Part shown: positions 8,017-17,127 of the stretch, one piece after another
How positions within the stretch are numbered: position 1 is the stretch's first letter
How the letters are laid out: each line of letters begins with the position of its first letter
Origin: Chelativorans alearensis
GTDB lineage: Bacteria; Pseudomonadota; Alphaproteobacteria; Rhizobiales; Rhizobiaceae
DNA: 64,000 bases
Direction of reading: 5' to 3'
NCBI RefSeq assembly: GCF_010993735.1
Contig: NZ_WQNI01000001.1
Span: 248,001-312,000 of the forward strand
Program-made: the position numbers and the translations under genes
The notes under the pieces: generated by a model
Told to the model about the DNA's origin: nothing
The model's database searches: none
The model's input: the letters and a program-made list of their open reading frames with translations, nothing else

Positions 8017-8829
8017 ATGAGCCAGAAATTCCGGCGCCTGTTCAAGACCGCCAAGCCGGTCATCGCCATGGTGCATCTTGGCGCCCTGCCCGGATCGCCG
8101 CTCTATGACGCGGAGGGTGGCGTGGAGGCGCTCGTCGCGGGTGCGGCGAAGGATCTCGACGCCCTGCAGCGGGCCGGCGTCGATGCCGTCATGTTCGGCA
8201 ACGAGAACGACCGCCCCTACGAGTTCGCCGTCGACACCGCCTCGACCGCCGCGATGGCCTACGTGATCGGCTCCTTGCGTGATCGGATCACCGTTCCCTT
8301 CGGCGTCAACGTCCTGTGGGATCCGATGAGCACGGTCGCGCTCGCCGCCGCCACCGGGGCCGCCTTCGTGCGCGAGATCTTCACCGGCACGTACGCCTCC
8401 GACATGGGCCCCTGGACGCCCGATGCCGGCAAGGCGATGCGCTACCGCGACCGCTTGGGCCGCTCCGACCTCGCCATGCTCTACAACATCTCGGCCGAGT
8501 TCGCCTATTCGCTCGACCGGCGCAGCCTCGCCGATCGCGCCCGCAGCGCCGTCTTCTCCTCGATCCCCGACGCCATCCTCGTCTCCGGTCAGATCACCGG
8601 CGAGGCGGCCGCGCTCAGCGACCTCGTGGCGGTCAAGAAGGCGCTGCCCGATACGCCGGTGCTGGCCAACACCGGCGTCAAGCATGCCACCGTCGCCGAC
8701 GTCATGAAGACCGCCGATGGCTGCATCGTCGGCTCATCGCTCAAGGTGGACGGCGACACCTGGAACCCGGTCGACCCCGAACGCGCGGCGGAGTTCATGC
8801 GCCTTGCGCGCGCCGCCCGCGGCGAATAG
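8017..8829 (+). CDS. BtpA/SgcQ family TIM-barrel protein
   Basis: This 270-residue protein opens with PVIAMVHLGALPGSP and continues with GVDAVMFGNENDRPY and PFGVNVLWDP, the family signature of BtpA/SgcQ proteins. These have a TIM-barrel-like fold. BtpA was named for an effect on photosystem I, while SgcQ belongs to the E. coli sgc carbohydrate operon; the biochemical reaction is not settled. The ATG at 8017 has GGGGAGGA just upstream. It heads an operon with an M42 peptidase homologue and an FGGY kinase, with 11-base spacing and then a 4-base overlap. This repeats the SgcQ-SgcX association and points to phospho-sugar or sugar-amide metabolism. Confidence 0.88.
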   Translation: MSQKFRRLFKTAKPVIAMVHLGALPGSPLYDAEGGVEALVAGAAKDLDALQRAGVDAVMFGNENDRPYEFAVDTASTAAMAYVIGSLRDRITVPFGVNVLWDPMSTVALAAATGAAFVREIFTGTYASDMGPWTPDAGKAMRYRDRLGRSDLAMLYNISAEFAYSLDRRSLADRARSAVFSSIPDAILVSGQITGEAAALSDLVAVKKALPDTPVLANTGVKHATVADVMKTADGCIVGSSLKVDGDTWNPVDPERAAEFMRLARAARGE

Positions 8830-8840
8830 AGGAGCGGACG

Positions 8841-9944
8841 GTGAAGGAACGGCTGCGCACGCTTCTGGGCGAACTGATGCTCATCCCCGGCCTTTCCGGC
8901 CACGAAGGCCGGGTCCGCCGCGCCATCCGGGAAAAGCTCGCCCCCCTCGGCCTTGCCTGCCGCACGGACATGCTGGGCAACCTCATCGCCACCATCGAGG
9001 GCGAAGCCGCCGCGCCCGCCGTCATGCTCTTCACGCACATGGACCAGCTCGGCTTCGTCGTGCGCAAGGTCGAGGCCGACGGCTTCATCCGCGTCGATCG
9101 GCTGGGCGGCGTGCCGGAGCGGGCGCTGGCCTCGCAGGCCGTGCTCCTGTGCGTGGGCGAAGGGCGCGACCGCAAGGGCGTCATCGCCAACAAGAGCCAC
9201 CACGCCACGACGCCCGACGAAAAGTACAAGGTCGTCCCCTACGCCGACCTTTATATCGATGCGGGCTTCGCCTCGGCGGAGGAGGCGCGGAGCGCCGGCG
9301 TCGATATCGGCACGCCGGTCGTCTACCTGCCGAACGTGGTGGAGCTTGGCGAAGACCGTATCGGCGGCACGACAGTGGACGACCGCGCCGGCTGCGCGGC
9401 ACTTATCGAGGCGGCGCGGATGCTCGTCGAGGAGGGCCCGCGGCCCACCGTTCACCTGGTCTTCGCCGTGCAGGAGGAGTTCAACCTGCGCGGTGCGCTG
9501 ACGGCCGCACAGGTGCTCCGGCCCGACATCGCCATCCAGATCGACCTCGTGCTCGCCACCGACACGCCCGACATGGCCCACCGAGGCGACGTGCGGCTGG
9601 GCGCCGGCCCGGCGATCAGCCTTTATTCCTTCCATGGCCGCGGCACGCTCAACGGCACCATCCCCCACCCTGCCCTCGTCCGCCTGTTCGAGAAGACGGC
9701 CGGCGGGCTTGCCATGCCGCTGCAAAGAAGCGCCCATGTCGGCGCGCTGACGGAGACCTCCTACGTGCAGCTCGTCGGCAGCGGCGTCGCCTGCATCGAT
9801 GTCGGCTTCCCGATGCGTTATTCTCATTCCTCGCTCGAGGTGTGCGACCTCGGCGACCTGGAACAGCTCGTCCGGCTCATGGTCGCCGGCATCGCCGCCA
9901 TCGACGAGACCTTCAGCCTCGACCGGGACGACTACGTGACATGA
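8841..9944 (+). CDS. M42 family metallopeptidase homologue (SgcX/FrvX-like)
   Basis: This 367-residue protein has the dinuclear-metal M42 layout: THMDQLGF (first His ligand and following Asp), TTVDDRAG (bridging Asp), VQEEFNLRGA (catalytic Glu pair), ATDTPDM, and a final His in MRYSHSSLEV. M42 enzymes are aminopeptidases, but homologues such as SgcX and FrvX sit in sugar operons, where the substrate is unknown. The GTG start at 8841 follows GAGGAG by eight bases. The stop overlaps the next kinase start (ATGA), showing tight coupling. The substrate is inferred to be a sugar conjugate rather than a peptide because of the neighbours. Confidence 0.88.
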   Translation: MKERLRTLLGELMLIPGLSGHEGRVRRAIREKLAPLGLACRTDMLGNLIATIEGEAAAPAVMLFTHMDQLGFVVRKVEADGFIRVDRLGGVPERALASQAVLLCVGEGRDRKGVIANKSHHATTPDEKYKVVPYADLYIDAGFASAEEARSAGVDIGTPVVYLPNVVELGEDRIGGTTVDDRAGCAALIEAARMLVEEGPRPTVHLVFAVQEEFNLRGALTAAQVLRPDIAIQIDLVLATDTPDMAHRGDVRLGAGPAISLYSFHGRGTLNGTIPHPALVRLFEKTAGGLAMPLQRSAHVGALTETSYVQLVGSGVACIDVGFPMRYSHSSLEVCDLGDLEQLVRLMVAGIAAIDETFSLDRDDYVT

Positions 9945-11443
9945 AGCACTATCTCGGCGTCGATATCGGCACCTTCGAGACCAAGGGCGTCCTCGTGGAC
10001 GAGGCGGGCGGCATCCTCGCCAGCGCGGCCCGTCCGCACAAGATGCTGGTGCCGCAGCCCGGCTGGGCCGAGCACCGGCCGCGCGAGGACTGGTGGGGCG
10101 ACTTCGTCTTCGTCACGAAGAAGATGCTCTCCGAAAGCGGCATCGATCCAAAGACCATCCGCGCCGTCGGCTGCAGCGCCATCGGCCCCTGCGTGCTGCC
10201 GGTGGACACCGAGGGCATACCGCTATCGAACGCCATCCTCTACGGCGTCGACACGCGCGCCGCCCGCGAGATCGAGGCCCTCGACCAGCGGATCGGCTCC
10301 GAAACGATCCTTGAGCGGTGCGGCAATGCGTTGACCTCGCAATCGGTCGGCCCGAAAATCCTCTGGCTCAAGAACAACCGCCCCGAACTCTACGACAAGA
10401 CGGCGAAGTTCCTGAATTCCACGAGCTACGTCAATTACCGCCTCACCGGCCGCTTCGTCATCGACCATTACTCGGCCGCCAACGCCAGCCCCCTCTACGA
10501 CGTCGAAAAGCGCGGCTGGATCTTCGATCTCGCAGACGACATCGCCCGCCCCGACCAGCTCCCCGATCTCCTGTGGACCACCGACATCGCCGGCGCGGTC
10601 ACACCCGAAGCCGCCGCCGAGACCGGCCTTGCCGCCGGCACCCCCGTCACCGCCGGCACCATCGACGCCGCCGCCGAGGCACTTAGCGTCGGCGTGCTCG
10701 CCCCCGGCGACATGATGGTCATGTACGGCTCCACCATCTTCACCATCATGGTGACCGACGGTCCCGTCCGCGACCGCCGCCTGTGGTACGCGCCCTGGCT
10801 GTTCGAGGGCGAGCACGCCTCCATGGCCGGCCTTGCCACCAGCGGCACCCTCACCCACTGGTTCCGCGACCAGTTCGCCCGCGAGCTGCCGCCGGAGGAA
10901 GCCTTCGCCACCCTCGCCGAAGAGGCGGCAGCGACGTCGCCCGGCGCGGGTGGCCTCGTGTTCCTGCCCTATTTCTCCGGCGAACGAACCCCCATTCACG
11001 ATCCCGACGCAAAGGGCGTCCTCTTCGGCCTCAACCTGACGCACACGCGCGGCCACATCTACCGCGCGCTGCTGGAAGGCATCGCCTGCGGCACCGCCCA
11101 CATCGTCGACACCTACCGCCAGATCGGCCGCCCGCCGGAGACGATCCACGCCGTCGGCGGCGGCACGAAGAACGCGGTCTGGGCGCAGGCCACCTCCGAC
11201 ATCTGCGGCCTCGACCAGCTCCTGCGCGCCCGCACCCTCGGCGCGTCCTATGGCGACGCCTTCCTCGCCGCGGTGGCCGTGGGCGACGCGCAAAAGGGGG
11301 ACATCGCCGGCTGGAACCCGGTGGAAAGGACGATCGCCGCGCGGAGGGAGCATGCGGAGGTCTATGGGCGGCAGTATCGGGTTTTCCGGCGGCTTTACGA
11401 GGAGACGCGGGGGCTGATGGCGGAGTTGTCGGGGGCGCTGTAG
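9941..11443 (+). CDS. FGGY-family carbohydrate kinase
   Basis: This is a 500-residue two-domain actin-fold kinase, the normal FGGY length. The N-terminal phosphate-binding loop is YLGVDIGTFETKGVLVD. The FGGY central motif region includes GTIDAAAEALSVG (Asp as likely base), and the C-terminal adenosine site reads HAVGGGTKNAVWAQ. It would phosphorylate an imported aldose, ketose or alditol; the subgroup resembles xylulose kinase-like proteins, but the sugar cannot be told from sequence alone. It is the last gene of the BtpA-M42-kinase operon. The importer genes at 11623-15594 converge on it from the other strand. Confidence 0.9.
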   Translation: MKHYLGVDIGTFETKGVLVDEAGGILASAARPHKMLVPQPGWAEHRPREDWWGDFVFVTKKMLSESGIDPKTIRAVGCSAIGPCVLPVDTEGIPLSNAILYGVDTRAAREIEALDQRIGSETILERCGNALTSQSVGPKILWLKNNRPELYDKTAKFLNSTSYVNYRLTGRFVIDHYSAANASPLYDVEKRGWIFDLADDIARPDQLPDLLWTTDIAGAVTPEAAAETGLAAGTPVTAGTIDAAAEALSVGVLAPGDMMVMYGSTIFTIMVTDGPVRDRRLWYAPWLFEGEHASMAGLATSGTLTHWFRDQFARELPPEEAFATLAEEAAATSPGAGGLVFLPYFSGERTPIHDPDAKGVLFGLNLTHTRGHIYRALLEGIACGTAHIVDTYRQIGRPPETIHAVGGGTKNAVWAQATSDICGLDQLLRARTLGASYGDAFLAAVAVGDAQKGDIAGWNPVERTIAARREHAEVYGRQYRVFRRLYEETRGLMAELSGAL

Positions 11444-11476
11444 GTGTTCCGGCGACAGGATGTGCTCTGCATCCCG

Positions 11477-11594
11477 CCCTCGTCCTTCGACAGGCTCAGG
11501 ATGAGGGCTGTGTTTGCTCCCTTCCACGCACGTCGAAGCCCGCGCGGCGTCGCCTTGCCTTCACCCTCATCCTGAGCTTGTCGAAGGACGAGGG
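11477..11594. repeat. Inverted repeat pair between convergent operons
   Basis: The arms 11477-11507 and 11564-11594 (CCCTCGTCCTTCGACA..., then AGGATGAGGG) are inverted copies with one mismatch in 31, separated by 56 bases. A related partial unit (GTCCTGAGCTTGCTGAAGG) occurs near 6675. It lies between the convergent kinase and permease genes, where a long stem could end transcription from both sides, but there is no T-run. Repeats with this core are common in alphaproteobacterial intergenic regions. Confidence 0.75.
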
Positions 11595-11622
11595 TGAAGG
11601 CACGCGCCCAGCCCTCGCCGGC

Positions 11623-12555
11623 CTACTTCACCGCCCCCGTCGCCATCCCGGCAATGATGTAGCGCTCCAGTATGATCCCGACGATCAAGAGCGGAGCGAT
11701 CGCCGCCGTCGAAAGCGCCGCCATGGACCACCAGTTGATGCCCTGGCTGCCGGTCTGGCTCGCCACCATCACCGGCAGCGTCTTCGCCTCGGTGCTGGTC
11801 AGGAGCGCGGCGAAGAAATACTCGTTCCAGCACAGGATCAGCGACAGGATGAAGGCGGCGACGATGCCCGGCAGCGAGATCGGCAGGACGATGCGCAGGA
11901 AGGCGCCCCAGATCGACAGGCCGTCGACCAGCGCCGCCTCCTCCAGCTCCACGGGAATGGCCTTGAACTGGTCGCGCATGATCCAGATGACGATGGGCAG
12001 CACGGTGAGCGTATAAAGAAGGATAAGCCCGATGCGCGTGTCGAGCAGCGCCAGCTCCTTGTAGAGAACCAGGAACGGCAGGGCGAGCACCACGGGCGGC
12101 AGGATCAGCTGCGAGAGGAAGAAGAAGGAGATGTCCTTGTTCTTCATCGGGCCGAACCGGTAGGAGAAGCGGCTGAGGCCATAGGCGGCCAGCGAGCCCA
12201 GAACGGCGGCCAGGAACGACGCCGAGAGGGAGACGACGACGCTGTTCATGAAGCGCTTCGTGAACTCGCCGCGCACCGTCGAGGTGTTGAAGAGCGTCTC
12301 CGGCGACAGGCCGAGCGACCGCCAGCCCAGCCACTGCGGCGTGAAGTCGATGAACGGGACGAGATTGCCGCGCATGACGTCGGGCGCGGCCTTGAAAGAG
12401 GTCGTGACGGTCCAGTAGATCGGCACGAGGCAGATGAAGGCCCAGACGATCAGGATGCCGTAGACGATCACGCGCGTGGTCAGCCGGTGCGTCCGCTCGG
12501 CCATCGTCGGCTCGGGCACGGCCGCCTCGTCCAGCTTTTCGTCGATGGCAATCAT
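11623..12555 (-). CDS. Carbohydrate ABC transporter permease, MalG type
   Basis: This is a 310-residue inner-membrane protein with six predicted membrane segments. The EAA loop that docks to the ATPase is at about residues 206-226 (EEAALVDGLSIWGAF). The C-terminal end ERYIIAGMATGAVK is typical of MalG/UgpE/LacG proteins. It starts four bases after the MalF-type gene stop. It belongs to the operon solute-binding protein, MalF, MalG (15594 to 11623), whose ATPase is encoded divergently at 16072. Confidence 0.92.
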   Translation of the reverse strand: MIAIDEKLDEAAVPEPTMAERTHRLTTRVIVYGILIVWAFICLVPIYWTVTTSFKAAPDVMRGNLVPFIDFTPQWLGWRSLGLSPETLFNTSTVRGEFTKRFMNSVVVSLSASFLAAVLGSLAAYGLSRFSYRFGPMKNKDISFFFLSQLILPPVVLALPFLVLYKELALLDTRIGLILLYTLTVLPIVIWIMRDQFKAIPVELEEAALVDGLSIWGAFLRIVLPISLPGIVAAFILSLILCWNEYFFAALLTSTEAKTLPVMVASQTGSQGINWWSMAALSTAAIAPLLIVGIILERYIIAGMATGAVK

Positions 12556-12559
12556 CGCT

Positions 12560-13696
12560 TTACGATTCCTCCTGGCCGTAACCGCGCATCCAGCGGCCGA
12601 GCACGTTGAGCATGATGGTGAGCGAGACGACGATCAACACCAGATAGACCATCGCCAACAGCGTGCCGTAGCCGACGTTGGAGCGGTCGCGGTAAACGCG
12701 GAAGATGAAGCTCGTCACCGAATCGGTCGCCCCGCCGGGGCCACCGGCGGTCACGTTGATGATGACGTCGGCGAGCTTCAGCTTGAAGATGATGCGGATA
12801 AGGACGGCGGTGATCGAGACCGGCAGCGTCAAGGGAAAGATGACCTTCCAGAAGGTCTGCCAGGGATTGGCGCCATCCACCCTCGCCGCCTCCATCACTT
12901 CCTTGGGCAGCGCCTGAAGACCGGCGAGCAGCATGATCATCATCAGCGGAATGAAGGTCCAGGCGTCCATCGCCATGATCGAGAACCGGGCCAGCCACGG
13001 GTCGGTGAAGAAGGCCGGGTTCTCCCATCCGAGCCAGCGGGCGAAGTTGGCGATCGGCCCGAAGCGTATTTCCATCATCGACTTGCCGACCATCCAGCTC
13101 ACCGCCACCGGCGACAGCATCAGGGGCAGAAGGAAGACGACGCGGAAGAACTTTCGCGCCCGGATCTGCGAGTGCAGGAGAAGCGCCATGCCGAAGGCGA
13201 TGGCGTATTCGACGAGCACCGCCAGCGTGTACCAGACCATGTTCTTGAGCGCGTTCCAGTAGAAGGCGTCGCCGAGCATCTGGCGGAAATTGTCGAGGCC
13301 GTTGAACCTGCGCCCCTGCAGGGAGGAGAGGTTCCAGTCGGTAAACGAGATGTAGAGGCCGAACAGCAGCGGAAAGACGACCATGGCGACGACGAACAGA
13401 ACCGCCGGCAGCACGAAGAGCGCCCGCACGCCCGCCTCGCCGCGCCTCAAAACCTGCGCGGTTCCGAGCGTTATGCCCCAGAAGAGATAGGCATAGACGA
13501 CAGGCCGCCAGTTGGCGAAGCCGAAGTCGATTGTGCCGGCCCGGTAGAGCGCCTGAACGAGAAACGCCGCGGCAAGCACCAGCGAACCGAAGGCCAGGAT
13601 CAGGAGCCCCAGCCGCTTGCGCGACTGAGGAATCGGATCGGGCGGAACGTATTCGTCGAAATCGATGTCGAGCGGCGCTGTCTTTTCCATGCTCAT
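12560..13696 (-). CDS. Carbohydrate ABC transporter permease, MalF type
   Basis: This 378-residue permease is longer than the usual 290-310 residues, with an N-terminal extension of about 85 residues that includes extra hydrophobic segments. The EAA loop reads EVMEAARVDGANPWQ, followed by a motif like KVIFPLTLP, as in MalF/UgpA/LacF. The ATG at 13696 is preceded by a weak purine-rich site. It is separated from the upstream solute-binding protein gene by 227 bases that hold a large palindrome (13760-13910). This may reduce expression of the permeases relative to the binding protein. Confidence 0.92.
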   Translation of the reverse strand: MSMEKTAPLDIDFDEYVPPDPIPQSRKRLGLLILAFGSLVLAAAFLVQALYRAGTIDFGFANWRPVVYAYLFWGITLGTAQVLRRGEAGVRALFVLPAVLFVVAMVVFPLLFGLYISFTDWNLSSLQGRRFNGLDNFRQMLGDAFYWNALKNMVWYTLAVLVEYAIAFGMALLLHSQIRARKFFRVVFLLPLMLSPVAVSWMVGKSMMEIRFGPIANFARWLGWENPAFFTDPWLARFSIMAMDAWTFIPLMMIMLLAGLQALPKEVMEAARVDGANPWQTFWKVIFPLTLPVSITAVLIRIIFKLKLADVIINVTAGGPGGATDSVTSFIFRVYRDRSNVGYGTLLAMVYLVLIVVSLTIMLNVLGRWMRGYGQEES

Positions 13697-13759
13697 GCAG
13701 GTCCTACCCGCCGGTCGGCAGTATAAACCGGCCGTCCGGGGCTGCCGGTCTCACATTTT

Positions 13760-13910
13760 CATATGGATTATTTTTGCCGGCTTCGCCGGGACCCCCACCC
13801 CCTACCCCTCCCCTCAAGGGGGAGGGGGATTCTGAGACGCCGGCGCCCCCCTCCCCCTTGAGGGGAGGGGTAAGGGGTGGGGGTCCCATCAGGGACTCAG
13901 AATCCATATG
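13760..13910. repeat. Large nested palindrome between binding-protein and permease genes
   Basis: An outer pair (CATATGGATT at 13760-13769 and AATCCATATG at 13901-13910) is perfectly inverted. Inside it, 13788-13828 and 13846-13887 form a long GC-rich stem (GGGACCCCCACCCC... against ...GGGGTGGGGGTCCC). Bases 13848-13885 are copy 2 of the repeat at 7871-7908. Placed after the binding-protein gene inside an importer operon, such stems usually protect the upstream mRNA from 3' exonucleases and so raise binding-protein yield. That role is inferred. Confidence 0.8.
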
Positions 13911-13923
13911 CAACTGTCCTGCC

Positions 13924-15594
13924 CTACACGCCGAGCGAGGCCTTGTAGAGCTCGATCTGGCTCTCCCGGCCGATCTGGTCGGTGATCCTCTCCCAGGCCT
14001 CGGCTATTTTGTCGGCGCCTTCCTGGGCCGAGGCGTACTGGCCGGCGAAGATCTTGGCCAGTTCGTCCTCCGCCACCGAATAATACTGGAAGATGCCGGG
14101 GATACGCGGCTCGATCGCCGCATTGGGGTGGTTGTAGGAATCGGCTTCCGAGGCGAGATAGTTCTCGATGAACGCCTCCTCGTAGCCGGCCTCCACCCAT
14201 TCGGGGATGTTGAAGTGGCTCTTGCGGTAGGGCTGGAAGCCCGACGGATAGGCCGCGCACCACAGCGACAGGTCCTTGCCGCCGAGGTGGGCCGCCGCCG
14301 ACCAGGCCGCCTTTTTCTTCTTCTCATCGCTGTCGACACGCGCCATCACATAGACGCCCCAGCCGATATAGGCCATGTTGGGCGCCACGTTCGGCCCGTC
14401 GGGCAGTGTCTCCCATTCACCGCTGGCGTGGTTCCACACGTCGTCGGAGCCCGGCAGTACGGAAAAGCCGATGACGTCGCCGACGATCGAGGAGTCCGAC
14501 GTGCGGGCGTTGGACCCGACGTCGCCCCACCAGGAGACCATGCTGCCGGTGCCGGCCAGGAACTGCTGGAAGGCGGTCGTGTTCGGGTCGGCGTTGATCT
14601 GGTCCGGCGGCTGCGCGTCGAGCACGTCCAGGACGTCCTGTATGGCGCGCACCCATGCCTCGTTGTTGACGCGCGGCTTCATGGTGTCGGGGTCGAACAG
14701 CCAGGCCGGATCGTCGGGATGCTTGGCATAGGCGGAAGCGCGGCTTGCCAGGAAATAGAAGCCGAAGCCGCCCCAGGACTTGGGCGCGTCCAGATAGCCG
14801 TAGGCCGGCCCGCCGAAGGGGTCGTTCTTGCCCTTGAGGAACTTGGTGACCTCCTGCACCTTCTGCCAGGTGGTCGGCACCGCCCATTCGCCCTCATGGC
14901 CCTCGTCCCGCCAGGCCTGGGCCAGCTCCTCGTTCTCGAAATAGTCGGTGCGGAAGTTGAAGTTGTGGCAGTCGCCGTCGACCGAGATGCGGTAGGTCTT
15001 GCCGTCCCAGGTGCCGACCGGAGCCTTGAGATAGTCGACGTAGTCGTCCATCTCGATCAGATCCCTCACCCAGTCGGGCATCTCGGAGGCGAGCCCCTTG
15101 CCGCACACGTCACCTTCGAAGGGCGCGCCCATCTCGATGATGTCGAAATCGACCGTTTCGGTGGCGATCGATTGCTGCAGGCGGGCGTTGTAATCGGCCT
15201 GGGCGAGGTCGATCCACTCGATCCGCGCACCGGTATAGGCCTCCCAGGGCTTCAGGAAGCCGCGGAACAGGAAGTTGTGCAGGTTCTGGTTGTTGAGGCC
15301 CATGAAGGTCAGCTGGACGCCCTCGAACTCGCCCTCCTCCACGGTGGCCCTGGTGCCGTCGAGGCACAGTTCGCCAACCCTTTGCCAGTCGGCGTCGGTC
15401 GGCGATCCCATGCCCACGCCGGGGATCTTCAGGATCTCGGCGCGCAGGTTGCCCTGCGCCGAGGCGCGCCGCGCAAGCGCTCCCAGCCCGCTCGTCGCGC
15501 CGAGCGCCAGGGCACCGGCGCCCGCCGCGCCCTTCAGGATACCGCGGCGGCTGGCCTGCATGGCCATCAGTCGCTTATAGATGTGGACCTTCAT
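13924..15594 (-). CDS. Extracellular sugar-binding protein of a MalEFGK-type importer (Tat substrate)
   Basis: This is a 556-residue periplasmic binding protein, longer than the usual 400-450. The N-terminus has a twin-arginine motif, ASRRGILKGAAG, followed by a hydrophobic run and a probable cleavage site near ARRASAQG. Large family-1 binding proteins of this size often bind oligosaccharides or sugar conjugates. The start at 15594 is supported by GGAGGAAA nine bases upstream. A LacI-type operator lies 56 bases upstream (15650-15667). Two permease genes follow on the same strand. Confidence 0.88.
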   Translation of the reverse strand: MKVHIYKRLMAMQASRRGILKGAAGAGALALGATSGLGALARRASAQGNLRAEILKIPGVGMGSPTDADWQRVGELCLDGTRATVEEGEFEGVQLTFMGLNNQNLHNFLFRGFLKPWEAYTGARIEWIDLAQADYNARLQQSIATETVDFDIIEMGAPFEGDVCGKGLASEMPDWVRDLIEMDDYVDYLKAPVGTWDGKTYRISVDGDCHNFNFRTDYFENEELAQAWRDEGHEGEWAVPTTWQKVQEVTKFLKGKNDPFGGPAYGYLDAPKSWGGFGFYFLASRASAYAKHPDDPAWLFDPDTMKPRVNNEAWVRAIQDVLDVLDAQPPDQINADPNTTAFQQFLAGTGSMVSWWGDVGSNARTSDSSIVGDVIGFSVLPGSDDVWNHASGEWETLPDGPNVAPNMAYIGWGVYVMARVDSDEKKKKAAWSAAAHLGGKDLSLWCAAYPSGFQPYRKSHFNIPEWVEAGYEEAFIENYLASEADSYNHPNAAIEPRIPGIFQYYSVAEDELAKIFAGQYASAQEGADKIAEAWERITDQIGRESQIELYKASLGV

Positions 15595-15649
15595 GGACGA
15601 TTTCCTCCCTTAAGACTTCCATGATCGCGGCGTGGGAGCCGTCGATAGC

Positions 15650-15667
15650 CGGTAAAACGATTTACCG
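15650..15667 (-). promoter_or_regulatory. Candidate LacI/GalR-family operator
   Basis: CGGTAAAACGATTTACCG has perfect 7-base inverted arms (CGGTAAA/TTTACCG) around ACGA. The TAAA...CG...TTTA core is typical of LacI/GalR-family operators. It lies 56 bases upstream of the binding-protein start at 15594, a suitable place to control the importer operon. No LacI-family gene is present in the window, so the regulator would be encoded elsewhere. Confidence 0.6.
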
Positions 15668-15822
15668 AAGGCAGGCATTGGGGATGTCTTCTTGCCCTTC
15701 TCCCGCCTGCTCCTCCCCGTATGCCTCCCGGTTTCCATTGAGTATGAGGCAAGTTCGACCATTGTCAATAAATCGCCGGTCGGCGGTCGGGGTAACGAAT
15801 TCGGGTTAGCGGAGGCTGCGTC

Positions 15823-15978
15823 TACCCCCACTCCGACCGCTTCGCGGCCACCTCTCCCCCGCTCGACGGGGAGAGGAAACGCCGGCCGGAGCGCTTGGCG
15901 CCTTCCTCTCCCGCCCTGAGCCAGCCGAGGGGGCAGGGGGAGAGGTGGATCGGCCGAAGGCCGAGACGGAGCGGGGGT
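15823..15978. repeat. Dispersed palindromic repeat (CCCCCACTCCG / CGGAGCGGGGG type), copy 1
   Basis: The segment begins CCCCCACTCCGACC and ends with GAGAGGTGGATCGGCCGA, then GGCCGAGACGGAGCGGGGG, forming a long imperfect palindrome with several CTCTCCCC/GGGGAGAG stems inside. The same end sequences occur at 37411-37530. It fills most of the divergent interval between the binding-protein and ATPase genes, upstream of the ATPase start. Outside it and the operator, I see no gene in 15595-16071. Confidence 0.75.
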
Positions 15979-16071
15979 GATTGCGCTGCGTTAAAAGCCG
16001 GTGTCTCTTTACAATTGACATCGCGCGCCGGCTCGTCTGTTCTTCTGGCCGGTCGGGTCTCGGGAGGAACC

Positions 16072-17127
16072 ATGTCCAACGTTACGGTCCGCAGGGTCCG
16101 CAAGTCCTTCGGCTCCGTGGAGGTGATCCACGGGGTGGATGTCGACATCGCCGATGGGGAGTTCGTCGTCCTTGTCGGGCCGTCGGGATGCGGCAAGTCG
16201 ACCTTGCTGCGCATGATCGCCGGCCTCGAAAGTATCACCAAGGGAGCGATCCTCGTGGGCGACAGGATCGTCAACCACCTGCCGCCGTCCCAGCGCGACA
16301 TCGCCATGGTGTTCCAGAACTACGCGCTCTACCCGCACATGAAGGTGAAGGACAACATGGCCTTCGCGCTGCGCCTGCGCGGCATGGCCGCCAGCGAAGT
16401 GAGCGAGCGCGTCGACCGCGCGGCCGGCATCCTCGGGCTCAACCCCTTTCTCGACCGCTATCCGCGGCAATTGTCGGGCGGCCAGCGCCAGCGTGTCGCC
16501 ATGGGCCGCGCCATCGTGCGCGACCCGCAGGTCTTCCTGTTCGACGAGCCGCTCTCCAACCTCGATGCCAAGCTGCGCGTGCAGATGCGCACCGAGATCA
16601 AGGAGCTGCACCAGCGCCTGAAGACGACCACCGTCTACGTCACGCACGATCAGGTGGAGGCGATGACCATGGCCGACAGGATCGTCGTCATGCAGGACGG
16701 GCGGGTCGAGCAGGTCGGCGAGCCCTTGGAGGTCTTCGACCGCCCGGCCAACCTTTTCGTCGCCGGCTTCATCGGCTCGCCGTCCATGAACATGCTCAAG
16801 GCGACGGTGAACGGCGGGAAGACCGCCGTCGAGGTCAACGGCGCGCGTGTCGCCGTCTCCGGCGATCACCAGGCCGAAGACGGCCAGCCGATCGTGCTCG
16901 GCATCCGCCCGGAGCATCTGGAGCTTTCCGACGACGGCTTTCCGGCAGAGGTTTCCGTGGTCGAGCCAACGGGCTCGGAGACGCTGGTGTTCCTGCATTT
17001 CGGCGGCGACGACCTCGTCGCCCTGTTCCGGCAGCGCCACGATTTCCGGCCCGGCGAGACGATCAGGCTGCGCCCGCGCCCGGACCAGGTGCATCTGTTC
17101 CATGCCGACACCGGGCAGAGGCTGTAG
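16072..17127 (+). CDS. ABC transporter ATP-binding protein, MalK/UgpC type
   Basis: This is a 351-residue importer ATPase. It shows Walker [10 protein letters not shown] (36-44), the Q-loop in [11 protein letters not shown], signature LSGGQ (134-138), Walker [13 protein letters not shown] (about 154-165) and the switch His in YVTHDQ. A C-terminal TOBE/regulatory domain begins near residue 235 (FIGSPSMNM). The start at 16072 is supported by GGGAGGA six bases upstream. It is divergent from the binding-protein and permease genes and very likely energises them. The TAG stop shares its last base with the start of a dispersed hairpin repeat (17127-17230). Confidence 0.93.
   Translation: MSNVTVRRVRKSFGSVEVIHGVDVDIADGEFVVLVGPSGCGKSTLLRMIAGLESITKGAILVGDRIVNHLPPSQRDIAMVFQNYALYPHMKVKDNMAFALRLRGMAASEVSERVDRAAGILGLNPFLDRYPRQLSGGQRQRVAMGRAIVRDPQVFLFDEPLSNLDAKLRVQMRTEIKELHQRLKTTTVYVTHDQVEAMTMADRIVVMQDGRVEQVGEPLEVFDRPANLFVAGFIGSPSMNMLKATVNGGKTAVEVNGARVAVSGDHQAEDGQPIVLGIRPEHLELSDDGFPAEVSVVEPTGSETLVFLHFGGDDLVALFRQRHDFRPGETIRLRPRPDQVHLFHADTGQRL

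Noticed and set aside
12476-13726. A 416-codon open frame on the plus strand
   Set aside because: It is antisense to the MalF-type permease, with typical shadow composition (DDHHRRQ-rich) and no domain.
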